Origin: Asticcacaulis sp. AC402
Lineage (GTDB): Bacteria; Pseudomonadota; Alphaproteobacteria; Caulobacterales; Caulobacteraceae
Assembly: GCF_000495835.1 (NCBI RefSeq)
Contig: NZ_AWGC01000004.1
Coordinates: 167,117 to 231,116, forward strand
Reading direction: 5' to 3'
Length of the DNA: 64,000 bases
Both the position numbers and the translations under genes were made by a program. Under the pieces are notes generated by a model. That model searched no databases. It was given only the letters and a program-made list of their open reading frames with translations, and was not told where the DNA came from. Positions 39,568 to 48,332 of the stretch are shown in pieces; positions within the stretch are counted from its first letter, which is position 1; every line of letters starts with the position of its first letter.

Positions 39568-40332
39568 CTATACCGGCCGCCGGCGGCGTGTCAGGTCGCG
39601 CAGGGCCTGGGGCAGCAGAAACCACGGTTCGATGAAATAACGCTCGAACAGGCGCTTCGGGTCGGCGAGGAAGCGCGCCAGCCATTCGACGCCCAGCTTT
39701 CCGGTCCAGCGCGGTGGGATAAACTGAACACCGGCCTCATAGTCGAAGGCAGCCCCGACAGGCAGGATAACGCATGCAGGCAGACGGTGGCGGTTGGCGA
39801 GTATCCAGGCTTCCTGGCGCGGCATACCCATGCCGACAAACAGAATGTGCGGTCGTTTGGCGTGGATATCGGCGATCAGGGCGTCGTTGTCGGCGCCGTT
39901 CATGTCGAAGAAGCCGCTGTGGGTGTCGACCTGGGCGTGAGGATAGCGTTTCAGGATGCCGGCCTTGGAGGCGGCATTGTATTCCGGTGCTCCGCCGACG
40001 TGGTAGACGCGCCAGTTACTGGCCTGGGCGCGGGCCCAGAAATCTTCGCGGTAGTCGAGATAGGTGACGCGGTGGGCGCGTGACACCTTGTGGCCCAGCA
40101 GCTTGGCCCAGGCGATCATCGGGGTGGAGTCGATTTCGATAAGGTCGGCCTGGGCGTAGAAGGCGCGCATGTCGGCGCGGCGTTGGTAGAGATACAGGCT
40201 ATGGAGATTGTGGTTGGCCACGATCGCGCTGTCGCCCGCGGCGATTTTGGCGGCGGCGAAGTCCAGCATCTGGGCCGAGGTGACGGTGTCGACCTCGGCG
40301 CCGAGCAACGAAAAGCGGCAGGGTGTGTCCAT
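39568..40332 (-). CDS. WecG/TagA/CpsF-family glycosyltransferase
   Basis: This 254-residue membrane-associated glycosyltransferase is of GT26 type. Diagnostic segments are VANHNLHSLYLYQRRADMRAF, the catalytic-site phrase IEIDSTPMIAWAKLLG, LFVGMGMPRQEAWI, and GAAFDYEAGVQFIPPRW. Such enzymes add N-acetylmannosaminuronic acid-like or related sugars to lipid carriers. Its substrate here is unknown. The gene is 82 bp upstream of pseB on the same strand, so it may share a transcript. Confidence 0.86.
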   Translation of the reverse strand: MDTPCRFSLLGAEVDTVTSAQMLDFAAAKIAAGDSAIVANHNLHSLYLYQRRADMRAFYAQADLIEIDSTPMIAWAKLLGHKVSRAHRVTYLDYREDFWARAQASNWRVYHVGGAPEYNAASKAGILKRYPHAQVDTHSGFFDMNGADNDALIADIHAKRPHILFVGMGMPRQEAWILANRHRLPACVILPVGAAFDYEAGVQFIPPRWTGKLGVEWLARFLADPKRLFERYFIEPWFLLPQALRDLTRRRRPV

Positions 40333-40381
40333 GCCGCTTAAGGTAGGCGAATGAGGTTGGGATTTCGTGAGAAAGAATAGT

Positions 40382-40510
40382 TAACGGGGTGAGGAGCGCC
40401 GTTTTGCCCGAAGGGCAAAACGGATGGAATCGACCCGGTGGGTCGATTCCCGCGACGAACGCCCGGCGCTACGTGACGGGCTAGGGGTCACGGCCCCCTC
40501 GACCCCGTTA
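40382..40510. repeat. Multi-branched extragenic palindrome 1
   Basis: An outer stem (40382-40390 with 40502-40510) encloses an AGCGC/GCGCT stem and two perfect 11-bp hairpins (40399-40423 with loop GAA; 40426-40450 with loop GGT). A 6-bp hairpin lies at 40472-40492. The whole folds as a branched structure just downstream of the OmpA-like gene stop. A similarly designed but different sequence is at 45364-45494. Confidence 0.7.
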
Positions 40511-40513
40511 CCA

Positions 40514-41176
40514 TTATTCCTGAATCGGCCGCAGCGTAATCTCGACGCGACGGTTGCGCGCACGGCCATCCGCCGTGTCATTGCTGGCGATCGGCGACGA
40601 CTCACCCGCGCCGGCGACATAGATCCGCTCCGACTTGACCTTCTGGCCCACCAGATACCCGGCCACCGCATTGGCGCGACGTTCCGACAGGTCCATGTTG
40701 AACGCATCCGTGCCCTGGCTGTCGGCATGGCCGACAACATCGATATAGGTCGAAGGATACTGGTTCAGGATCGTTGCCACGTCATTCAGAACCGGCATGA
40801 AGCCGCCGTTCAGATCGGCCGAACCCGACGAGAAGGTCACGTCGCCCGGCATGGACAGAATGATGTTGTCGCCCGAGCGCGTGACATAGACGTTGCGGCC
40901 TTCCAGCTCAGCGCGCAGGTCCTTGTTCTGGCGGTCCATGTAGGCGCCAACCCCGGCGCCGGCCAGCGCACCGATACCGGCGCCCAGAACGGCATTCTTG
41001 CGGGCCTGCTCGCCCTTTTTGTTCGAAAGACCACCGACGACAGCGCCGATGCCGGCGCCGATCAGGGCGCCCGTCTTGGTATTGGACCGGGTTTGCACGC
41101 CGTTGCTGGTATCGATGGTTTCACAGGCTGTGAGCACCATTGCTGTACCCGTGAGGAGGAGGAGAATCTTACGCAT
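40514..41176 (-). CDS. OmpA-family lipoprotein with glycine zipper
   Basis: This 220-residue outer-membrane lipoprotein (YiaD-like) has a lipobox LTAC (Cys18). Glycine-zipper segments follow (TGALIGAGIGAVVGG and AVLGAGIGALAGAGVGAYMD). The C-terminal OmpA peptidoglycan-binding domain begins near residue 105, with YIDVVGHADSQGTDAFN and LSERRANAVAGYL and final NRRVEITLRP. It should tether the outer membrane to peptidoglycan. The ATG at 41176 begins the signal peptide. Confidence 0.92.
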   Translation of the reverse strand: MRKILLLLTGTAMVLTACETIDTSNGVQTRSNTKTGALIGAGIGAVVGGLSNKKGEQARKNAVLGAGIGALAGAGVGAYMDRQNKDLRAELEGRNVYVTRSGDNIILSMPGDVTFSSGSADLNGGFMPVLNDVATILNQYPSTYIDVVGHADSQGTDAFNMDLSERRANAVAGYLVGQKVKSERIYVAGAGESSPIASNDTADGRARNRRVEITLRPIQE

Positions 41177-41520
41177 CGTGTCGTTCCTTTTATGGTTCCC
41201 GATCGGGATTATTGCCGCCGGAGGTAACTCGTGGTGACACGACACCCCTCCCCAGGCAATCCGATTCCCGCCGGGAAATTGTTAGAAATCAGTAAGTTTG
41301 CGGAACGAAACTCTACGCATTCGAAGTGTTCCGCCGGTCACTTCCTGATACGCTTACTGGTACACGCACGCAACTGAACACAGGATGAAGGCGCTGTTGG
41401 GGCAAAAAACAGCCTGTCCGAAAAACGAAAACCAATTCAAAATGATTCAAGCGGAGTCGAAAAGGGCTGGTTTCGAGAACCAGAAAGCGCAGAAAACGGC
41501 CCTTTGCAGACCAGCATTCA

Positions 41521-43392
41521 TCATTTTTCACCGACGCTTTTCTGGCAACGCCATACAGTATGGCTTTCGGGCGTCATGGTCAGGAAACTCTGCGACAGGT
41601 TACGCACCTTGGCCAGATTGTCCGCCAGTTGCGAGGAAGCGCCGGCATCGGTCTTGGTGACGCAACGCAATGACCCAAACGCTGCCTTCTGCGCCTGATA
41701 GGTCTTGTATTGTTCGGTTTCCAGGCGGTACTCGCGGCGCTGGAAGGTGCCCCCATCGGCGGAAATCTCGATCCGCGCCGCAATCGGGCTGGTTTCGCTT
41801 AGAACATAGCGCACCAGAGAGCCATCCTCCTGACGCTCATAAGCCGTCTTGCCGTTGACGCAGGCGTGGACAGCATCGAATTCGAAATCGATCGGACCAG
41901 CATCCTTCACCATCTGTGACGACGCCCCCTTGTCGGCCTCGCACACCATATGGACCATGCCCTCGGCGACAGCGGTCGCCGGCGCCTTGTTCGGCGAAAG
42001 ACGCCGGTAGATGTCGCGATCCTTGACCAGGAAAACGACGATCACCGTGACAACCATGACGCCCAGGGCGATCCAGCCCCACGGAATCGGGTGCTTGAGT
42101 TTAGGCTTGACCGGGGTAGCCGGCCTGGCCGGCTTGGTCTTCTCGACCTTGGCCGGCTTGACCTTTTCCGACAAGGGCTCGCCGGACCAGGCGGTCGGCG
42201 CATCCGGTTCCTTATGATGTGCCTCGACACGATGACGCATTTCGCGGCGGACGATCAGGCCAATCAGCACCAGGACCAGGATCGAGAGTACCACCATGGC
42301 AGCCAGTTGCAGCCGCTCCATTACCGCCCTGTCAGCCTCGGCCTTGCGCTGCTCGGCACGGCGTTCCTCCTGGGCAGCGGCCTGACCGGCCAGGACGCGC
42401 GCCAGGGCATCGTCCTTGACGATTTCGTCCTCGCTCTTGGCGTAACAGGGCGACGACGTCGTCTGCGGCTTGACACCCGCCGAATTCAGAAAGGTGTTCA
42501 GCGCTGACACATGGGTGGCGACGAACTGACCGGCTGCCACATCCAGGTCCCCACCGGCAGAAAGCGTAGACGGCGCTGTCCAGGTATTGACGCCGACCAG
42601 CTGGCCGCATTCGTTCAGCAGCGGTCCACCCGAATTGCCGTGATTGATCGAGGCTGTGTGAAACAGGGTGTCGACGCGAGCGCCGTCGGGATTTGTGCTC
42701 GCAAACAGCGCGATCGACCCTTGGGTGACATAGGCGTCTGCCGGTTCCAGCAGGGCAGTGCCCGACCGGTTCAGCAGGTGATCGGTGATGTCGGGATAGC
42801 CCATCGAGACGACGCGCTCGTTCTTGTACGGCGTCAGATAGAGCTTGATCGGCGGTATTTTCAGCCCAGGCGCCTGCAGCAGGGCCAGGTCGCCCTCGAT
42901 CCACGTCTTGCCCAGCTGGACCGGCTGGTAGGTCGCGCCGGAATCCTTGTGCGGGACGATATAGATGTCGGCCGAGGAGGCTTCCGGCGGCACCTCGACG
43001 ACGTGAAAGTTGGTAACGATATAGCCCGGCGCCACGACAAAGCCCGAGCCCATGCCGACGGTATCGAGCGGTTGGCCGCCGAAGCCGCGATAGATGACCA
43101 GGACGCGGACGACCGCCTGTTCCGACGTTTTCAGCGCCTTGGTCGAATTAACCGGCTGCAGGTCGGGATCGATACTGAGGGAATCGGCGGCGCTGCTTTG
43201 CGCCCTCACCGTATTGGCGGGTCCGACCACCACGCCGATAACCAGGCAAGAGACTGCCACGGCTGCGGCTAGAATCGCGCCGGCGCTGAAGCCAAAACCG
43301 CCCAATCGAAAAGCCAACGCAGTTACCCTGTATAGAAGACGGCGCACGTTTTTGTGATAAATGTTAATAACCGGTTTCCAGGCAAAAAGCAC
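41521..43392 (-). CDS. Membrane-anchored trypsin-like serine protease
   Basis: This 623-residue protein has an N-terminal membrane segment near residues 35-57. A chymotrypsin-fold protease domain follows (about 85-310), with triad His in IVTNFHVVE, Asp in WIEGDLALLQ, and Ser in NHGNSGGPLL. An alanine/glutamate-rich helix, a second membrane helix (MVVLSILVLVLIGLIV), a lysine/proline-rich linker, a third (WGWIALGVMVVTVIVVF), and a cysteine-containing C-terminal domain of unknown type complete it. The start is a GTG at 43392 with a weak ribosome binding site. No PDZ domain is seen, so it is not a DegP. Its target is unknown. Confidence 0.75.
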   Translation of the reverse strand: MLFAWKPVINIYHKNVRRLLYRVTALAFRLGGFGFSAGAILAAAVAVSCLVIGVVVGPANTVRAQSSAADSLSIDPDLQPVNSTKALKTSEQAVVRVLVIYRGFGGQPLDTVGMGSGFVVAPGYIVTNFHVVEVPPEASSADIYIVPHKDSGATYQPVQLGKTWIEGDLALLQAPGLKIPPIKLYLTPYKNERVVSMGYPDITDHLLNRSGTALLEPADAYVTQGSIALFASTNPDGARVDTLFHTASINHGNSGGPLLNECGQLVGVNTWTAPSTLSAGGDLDVAAGQFVATHVSALNTFLNSAGVKPQTTSSPCYAKSEDEIVKDDALARVLAGQAAAQEERRAEQRKAEADRAVMERLQLAAMVVLSILVLVLIGLIVRREMRHRVEAHHKEPDAPTAWSGEPLSEKVKPAKVEKTKPARPATPVKPKLKHPIPWGWIALGVMVVTVIVVFLVKDRDIYRRLSPNKAPATAVAEGMVHMVCEADKGASSQMVKDAGPIDFEFDAVHACVNGKTAYERQEDGSLVRYVLSETSPIAARIEISADGGTFQRREYRLETEQYKTYQAQKAAFGSLRCVTKTDAGASSQLADNLAKVRNLSQSFLTMTPESHTVWRCQKSVGEK

Positions 43393-43587
43393 CCCCCGCA
43401 GTGTGCATTTGATTCAAAGCAAGTCCTGAAGCCGCAAGGGTGTGATATTTTGGATCGCCTGCCCAGTGACGACTTGCGTCTGCGCCTTGTCCGGCCTATG
43501 GTTTTTCGCCGAATTTTGATAGGCTGATAAGTTTTTTTCTGCAGCTTCCCGGCAAGTTTTCGCCCGCCTTTTCAAAGGATCCCGGCC

Positions 43588-44535
43588 ATGCCCGACTCCG
43601 CGTCCGTTTCCGCCATTCCGCCGGTGCCTTTGGCCCTTTACGAATCGGATTTCGAAACGTTTTCGGCACGCCTGGGGGCAGCGTTCGCGCGATATGGTTT
43701 TGCGGTCCTGGGCGATCATGGCGTCGACCCGGCGCTGTTGAAGCGGGTGGATGTGGCGACCAAGGCCTTCTTTGCTTTGCCCGAAGCGGTGAAGACCAGC
43801 TATCATCGCAAGGGCCAGGGCGGCGCACGCGGATATACGCCGTTCGGGGTCGAAACGGCAAAGGGCTATTCAGCGCACGATCTGAAGGAGTTCTATCACG
43901 TCGGCCGCGATCTGCCGGAAGGACATCCGTATCGCGACCATATGGCGGATAACATCTGGCCGGAGGTTCAGGATTTCCACGAGAGCTCCTATGAGTTGTA
44001 CACGGCTCTGGACACGCTCGGGAAGAAGGTTTTGCGGGCGATTGCGGTCTATCTGGGCCTGGAGAAAGAGTTTTTCACGCCGCTGGTCAAGGACGGCAAC
44101 AGCGTTCTGCGGTTGCTACACTATCCGCCGGTCAATACGCCGGGCGAGAGCGTGCGCGCCGGCGCTCATGGCGATATCAATGTCATCACCTTGTTGCTGG
44201 GCGCGGAAGAGCCAGGCCTGCAACTTCTGGACCGGGATGGTCAGTGGCTGCCGATCACGCCGCCGCAAAACTGCATCGTGTGTAATATCGGCGATATGCT
44301 GTCACGGCTGACCAATGGCTTCCTGCCATCGACGGTGCACCGGGTAGTCAATCCGGCGGAAGCGCGCAAGGATTTCTCGCGCTATTCGACGCCGTTTTTT
44401 CTGCATTTCGAGAGCCCGTATGTGATCAGGACTCTGCCGAACTGTATTTCGCAGGATCGTCCGGATCAGTTCCCGGAGCCGATCACGGCACATGAGTTTT
44501 TGCAACTGCGCATTCGGGAAATTAAACTAGCTTAG
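43588..44535 (+). CDS. Isopenicillin N synthase-like 2OG-Fe(II) oxygenase
   Basis: This 315-residue oxygenase has the plant/IPNS-type DIOX_N domain (ARYGFAVLGDHGVDPALLKR) and the C-terminal jelly-roll with iron ligands in GAHGDINVITLL (HxD) and STVHRVVNP (His). RYSTPFFLHFE carries the 2-oxoglutarate arginine region. Many bacterial homologues are annotated simply as 2OG oxygenases; the substrate cannot be read from the sequence. Its 3' end overlaps the convergent UDG-like gene by 4 bp. Confidence 0.86.
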   Translation: MPDSASVSAIPPVPLALYESDFETFSARLGAAFARYGFAVLGDHGVDPALLKRVDVATKAFFALPEAVKTSYHRKGQGGARGYTPFGVETAKGYSAHDLKEFYHVGRDLPEGHPYRDHMADNIWPEVQDFHESSYELYTALDTLGKKVLRAIAVYLGLEKEFFTPLVKDGNSVLRLLHYPPVNTPGESVRAGAHGDINVITLLLGAEEPGLQLLDRDGQWLPITPPQNCIVCNIGDMLSRLTNGFLPSTVHRVVNPAEARKDFSRYSTPFFLHFESPYVIRTLPNCISQDRPDQFPEPITAHEFLQLRIREIKLA

Positions 44536-45173
44536 GCTGTTATAGCTCTCAGCGCATAATCCTTGATCTTGTCGCGGTCATCCTTGGAAAAGCCGAACGC
44601 GGACGTCCAATGTGGCGTTATAAGCCATGGGGTTCCATCGGGCAAAACATGGTGCTCAATCAATGTACCTCGGCGTCCAGGCACTGATTGGATAAGGGTC
44701 AAATCATAATGCTCTCGTGCATATCCTGACCAGGTAAGCCCCGGCTGAAGCACGATTTTTGGACTATGAAAAGCGATCAAACGTTTATTGAGCTTGGCGC
44801 AAAAACTTAGATCGTTCTCGAAAAGGTTTTTCTCGCAATCGTTCACGCGTTGCCGAAGGACGCCCAGATTGTTCGAACTCCAGAAAAATAGTTCGGACAT
44901 TACCCAGCTTTTGCCTAATGGTGCAGAAAATTCCTCGCATAAGCTACGCCAACGATTCTTTGAATTGGGAGATATGTTATCTTTATGCTTTGGATTTTCT
45001 CCTGGATTCATGCCCATTATTATGACGTCAACTGGCTCTTCCGCCTGAATTGCTCGGTCGCCTAAATCAATCGCGTTATACAAGAATCCTGCACACTGTT
45101 GAAGATGGGGATGCGCATCCTGGTAAGCACAAATCTCGCCGAGTGCGTTTTGCATGTCCGTCAAACTTACCAT
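44532..45173 (-). CDS. UDG-like superfamily protein, unknown substrate
   Basis: This is a 213-residue soluble protein with VDVIIMGMNPGENPKH, reminiscent of motif A (GxNPG) of uracil-DNA-glycosylase-fold proteins, and a late HWTSAFGF segment. A DNA-repair or defence role is a guess. Base composition is distinctly more AT-rich than both neighbours, which suggests horizontal gain. GAGAGG immediately before the ATG at 45173 is a good ribosome binding site. Confidence 0.5.
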   Translation of the reverse strand: MVSLTDMQNALGEICAYQDAHPHLQQCAGFLYNAIDLGDRAIQAEEPVDVIIMGMNPGENPKHKDNISPNSKNRWRSLCEEFSAPLGKSWVMSELFFWSSNNLGVLRQRVNDCEKNLFENDLSFCAKLNKRLIAFHSPKIVLQPGLTWSGYAREHYDLTLIQSVPGRRGTLIEHHVLPDGTPWLITPHWTSAFGFSKDDRDKIKDYALRAITA

Positions 45174-45228
45174 GTTTCCTCTCGGTTTATTGAAGTCCGT
45201 GACATGAAAAAAGTATATTTACCAATAT

Positions 45229-45310
45229 CTTATCCATCCCCGTTATACAGGAAGGTGGATCATTTGCGGTTAGCAAATGAGACGGTGGGGGATTTGGCCC
45301 GCCGACGATT
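45229..45310. repeat. CCTCCCCC-type extragenic palindrome, degenerate copy
   Basis: The sequence ATCCCCGTTATACAGGAAGG-TGG, then ATTTGCGGTTAGCAAAT, then GGGGGATTTGGCCCGCCG, repeats the order of elements at 38233-38300 with many changes, so it is a decayed member of the same family. Confidence 0.45.
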
Positions 45311-45363
45311 CTCCTGATGTTCCATCCAGCCGCGTAGCGTGAAATCTAGCACTGTCGAGCCAT

Positions 45364-45494
45364 GGGGTTTGAGTCTGCGGCTCCAAGCCTTCCCTTTCCA
45401 TTTCTTGACCTTCGCCTCAAAGGGGCAAGGTCAAGAAAGGAAAAGTAAGATCTTGTGGGGTCGCGGACCCCAAACCCCGCAACGCATCAGCGTT
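45364..45494. repeat. Multi-branched extragenic palindrome 2
   Basis: An outer GGGGTTTG/CAAACCCC stem (45364-45371, 45471-45478) encloses TTTCTTGACCTT/AAGGTCAAGAAA (45401-45412, 45427-45438) and a GGGGTC-GCG-GACCCC hairpin. AACGC-ATCA-GCGTT reaches into the stop codon of the ACE-like gene. It lies directly downstream of that gene and may act in 3'-end processing. Confidence 0.6.
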
Positions 45495-47364
45495 ACGCCT
45501 CCCACCCGCACTGCTGCCCCTGGTTTTGCTCGGTCAGCCATACATCCAGCGGCTTGAAGTACTCGATGATCGCCGTGGCATCCATCTCGCGCTGGCCGGT
45601 GAAGGCCTCCATGGCCTCCGGCCACGGCTGCGACTGCCCCATGGCCAGCATGGCGTTCAGCTTGTCGCCTACCGCACGCTCGCCATAGATCGAGCAACGA
45701 TGCAGCGGACCCTTCCAGCCGATCTGGTCGCAGGCCGCCTTCTGGAACTGGAACTGCAGGATATCGGCCAGGAAATACCGTGTGTATGACACCCCTGCCG
45801 GGATATGATACTTGGCGCCTGGATCAAACGCCGTCGAAGGCCGCACGCCCGGCGCGCTCAGGCCCTGATACTTGCCGATCAGTTCCCACCAGCGCTTATT
45901 GTACTCGGACTGGGTGATCTGGCCGTTATAAACCTCCCACCGCCAGCGATCGATCAACAGGCTGAACGGCAGGAAGGCCACCTTCTGCAACGACATCTTC
46001 AGCAGGAACGGAATGTCTTCTGACTCGCCCGGCACCTTGTCCAGCAAGCCGATCTGGTTGAGATAGGTCGGCGTCACCGACGACAGGCCAATAAAGTCGC
46101 CGATCGCCTCATGGAAGCCGTCATTGGCGCCGTTCTTGAACAGGAAGGGCTGGTCCTTATAGGCGCGCTGGTAATAGTTGTGCCCCAGCTCATGGTGGAC
46201 CGTATAAAAGTCCTCTCCATTCACCTGGGTGCACATCTTGATGCGGATGTCGTCACGGTTATCGACATTCCAGGCCGAGGCGTGGCAAACGACGTCGCGC
46301 CCTTCCGGCCGGGTAATTTGCGACCGCTCCCAGAAGGTCTGCGGCAGAGGATCCAGGCCGATCGAGGTGTAAAAGTTCTCGCCCGTCTTGACCATCTTGA
46401 CGGCATCAAACTTCTTCGACGTCAGCAGCTTGTCCAGGCTGTAGCTGGTTTTGATCTTCTTCGGCGCGACCACGTCATAGATGTTGGTCCAGTCCTGGGC
46501 CCACATATTGCCCAGCAGGTCGGCGCGGATCGCCCCGAACTTCGGCTGGACGCCATCACCATACTTTTCATTCAGCTTGCGCCGGACATAGCAGTGCAGG
46601 TTGACATAAAACGGCTGAACCTGGGCATACAGCCGGTCGGTTTCGGCGGCAAAGGCATCCGGCGACATGTCATAACCCGACCGCCACAGGGCGCCGGTAT
46701 CGGCAAAGCCCAGCCCCTCGGCGCCGTCGTTCGACAACTCGGCCAGTTTGGCGTAATCGGCCTTCATAGGGGTGGCGATGCTCATCCACCCCTCCCACAT
46801 GGCGCGCAAGGTCGCCGGATCGCGCGAGGTCGCCATGGTGTTCGACGCTTCGGTCAGGTTATAGGTCTTGCCCTTCCAGGTAAACTTGCCTGTCGAATAG
46901 GTGTTGCCCAGACGCGCCGCGACGCTGGCCAGCTCCTCGGCGGCGCCCGGCTTATTGGCCGCTGGCAGGGGCTGATAGATGCGCAACAGGTCCAGCTTGC
47001 GCCGCGTCGCCGGATCGGCGGCGACACTGTTGTACCTGGCGGCATCGGTGGCGTAACCAACCATGGCTCCGGTCATGGCGGCATCGGCCTTGGTGCGAAG
47101 CCATTCCGTGTCGTGAATGATGTAGGTTTCGGCCACCCACTGGACGTGAGCCTGGTATTCGCCCAGCTCGGCAAGCCTGGTTTCGGCGCCGTCGACAAAG
47201 GCCTTGGCCTCGGCCGGCGTCGGTCCGGCCGGTGTCTCGACTGGCAGCGGCACATCGGCCGGTACTTCCGCCGGAATCTCAGCGATCGGATCTGTGGTGG
47301 TAGGGGTGGTGGCGCAGGCGGTAAGCAACAACAGACTCACCGTAGATAACAGCAGACGCTTCAT
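45493..47364 (-). CDS. M2-family peptidyl-dipeptidase (ACE-like) lipoprotein
   Basis: This 623-residue zinc peptidase is homologous to angiotensin-converting enzyme and cleaves C-terminal dipeptides. The N-terminus has a lipobox LLTAC (Cys17) and a proline-rich linker, so it is lipid-anchored in the envelope. The zinc site is VHHELGHNYYQ, with the third ligand in NDGFHEAIGD. Also visible are ARLGNTYSTGKF and FQFQKAACDQIGW. Length matches single-domain bacterial ACE homologues. Confidence 0.92.
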   Translation of the reverse strand: MKRLLLSTVSLLLLTACATTPTTTDPIAEIPAEVPADVPLPVETPAGPTPAEAKAFVDGAETRLAELGEYQAHVQWVAETYIIHDTEWLRTKADAAMTGAMVGYATDAARYNSVAADPATRRKLDLLRIYQPLPAANKPGAAEELASVAARLGNTYSTGKFTWKGKTYNLTEASNTMATSRDPATLRAMWEGWMSIATPMKADYAKLAELSNDGAEGLGFADTGALWRSGYDMSPDAFAAETDRLYAQVQPFYVNLHCYVRRKLNEKYGDGVQPKFGAIRADLLGNMWAQDWTNIYDVVAPKKIKTSYSLDKLLTSKKFDAVKMVKTGENFYTSIGLDPLPQTFWERSQITRPEGRDVVCHASAWNVDNRDDIRIKMCTQVNGEDFYTVHHELGHNYYQRAYKDQPFLFKNGANDGFHEAIGDFIGLSSVTPTYLNQIGLLDKVPGESEDIPFLLKMSLQKVAFLPFSLLIDRWRWEVYNGQITQSEYNKRWWELIGKYQGLSAPGVRPSTAFDPGAKYHIPAGVSYTRYFLADILQFQFQKAACDQIGWKGPLHRCSIYGERAVGDKLNAMLAMGQSQPWPEAMEAFTGQREMDATAIIEYFKPLDVWLTEQNQGQQCGWEA

Positions 47365-47426
47365 GACAGCCTCCCAAGATCGTTAATGCAGGGAGGGAAG
47401 GCTATTTAGCGGTAAGCGTCAAGACC

Positions 47427-48308
47427 TTAGTCAGCTGCGCAGATATCGATGCCACCGTTCTGGAAGGTCCGCGCTGCCGCCTGGATCTTGCCCGAACGCT
47501 TCTGGACATACTTGCCGGACTTGGCCGCCTTCCACTTGCGCGGACTGGGCAGGATGGCCGCCAGGCGTGCCGCTTCGCCGCGCGTCAGATCCTTGGCGGA
47601 CTTGCCGAACCAGTAGCGCGACGCCGACTCGGCGCCATAGACGCCCGGTCCCCACTCTACGCTGTTGAGATAGACTTCCAGGATCCGGTCCTTGGGCCAC
47701 ATCAGTTCGATCAGGCCGGTGTAATAGACTTCGAAACCCTTGCGCACCCACGACCGCGACGGCCACAGAAACACGTTCTTGGCCGTCTGCTGCGATATGG
47801 TCGAGGCGCCGCGCTTCTTCTTGTGGCTGGCGTTGTATTTCTGCGCCTTCTCAATCGCGTCGAGGTCAAAGCCTGTGTGGGTGCAGAACTTGGCGTCCTC
47901 GGCGGCGACAACGGCCGACTTCAAATACGGGCTGATGTTGCGCGCCGACACCCAGCGATGATCAAGTCCCTCGCCTTCGGTCAACCGCTGCATCATCAAT
48001 ATGGTCACCGGCACTGGCACAAAGCGGTGGATGGCAACCGACAGGATCGAAAAGGCGAAGAAACCGACGACCAGGTAAAGCGCCCAGCGCAGGATGGGAT
48101 TTAGCTTGTCGGGTTTGCGCGCCGGCGCGGCGGCGACTTCGGGTTCAGACGGAGCCACGGGCTCGTCATCGGACGGCGACGAAAAAACGCGGGAGTTCTT
48201 GTCGTGACTCTTGTCAGTTTCCTGGTCGGAACCGTTGCCCGTCTGGTCGTACATGATGTCGGGCGACAGGCCGTCTGCGCCGTCTTCGTCGTCCTTTTTA
48301 TCACTCAT
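47427..48308 (-). CDS. mtgA: Monofunctional peptidoglycan glycosyltransferase
   Basis: This 293-residue enzyme polymerises lipid II glycan strands. It has an unusual acidic, probably disordered cytoplasmic N-terminus of about 70 residues. One membrane helix follows (RWALYLVVGFFAFSILSVAI), then the GT51 domain with the catalytic glutamate in VVAAEDAKFCTHTGFD, RGASTISQQTAKNVFLWPSR, and the second glutamate region ILEVYLNSVEWGPGVYG. No transpeptidase domain is present. It lies 24 bp from the WD40 gene on the same strand and may be co-transcribed. Confidence 0.92.
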   Translation of the reverse strand: MSDKKDDEDGADGLSPDIMYDQTGNGSDQETDKSHDKNSRVFSSPSDDEPVAPSEPEVAAAPARKPDKLNPILRWALYLVVGFFAFSILSVAIHRFVPVPVTILMMQRLTEGEGLDHRWVSARNISPYLKSAVVAAEDAKFCTHTGFDLDAIEKAQKYNASHKKKRGASTISQQTAKNVFLWPSRSWVRKGFEVYYTGLIELMWPKDRILEVYLNSVEWGPGVYGAESASRYWFGKSAKDLTRGEAARLAAILPSPRKWKAAKSGKYVQKRSGKIQAAARTFQNGGIDICAAD

Positions 48309-48332
48309 TTACTGACGCCCCCACAGCGCTAC

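Noticed and set aside
43414..43861. Minus-strand ORFs before the 2OG oxygenase
   Set aside because: They overlap the oxygenase start and are rich in Arg/Pro/Gly as expected for antisense frames.
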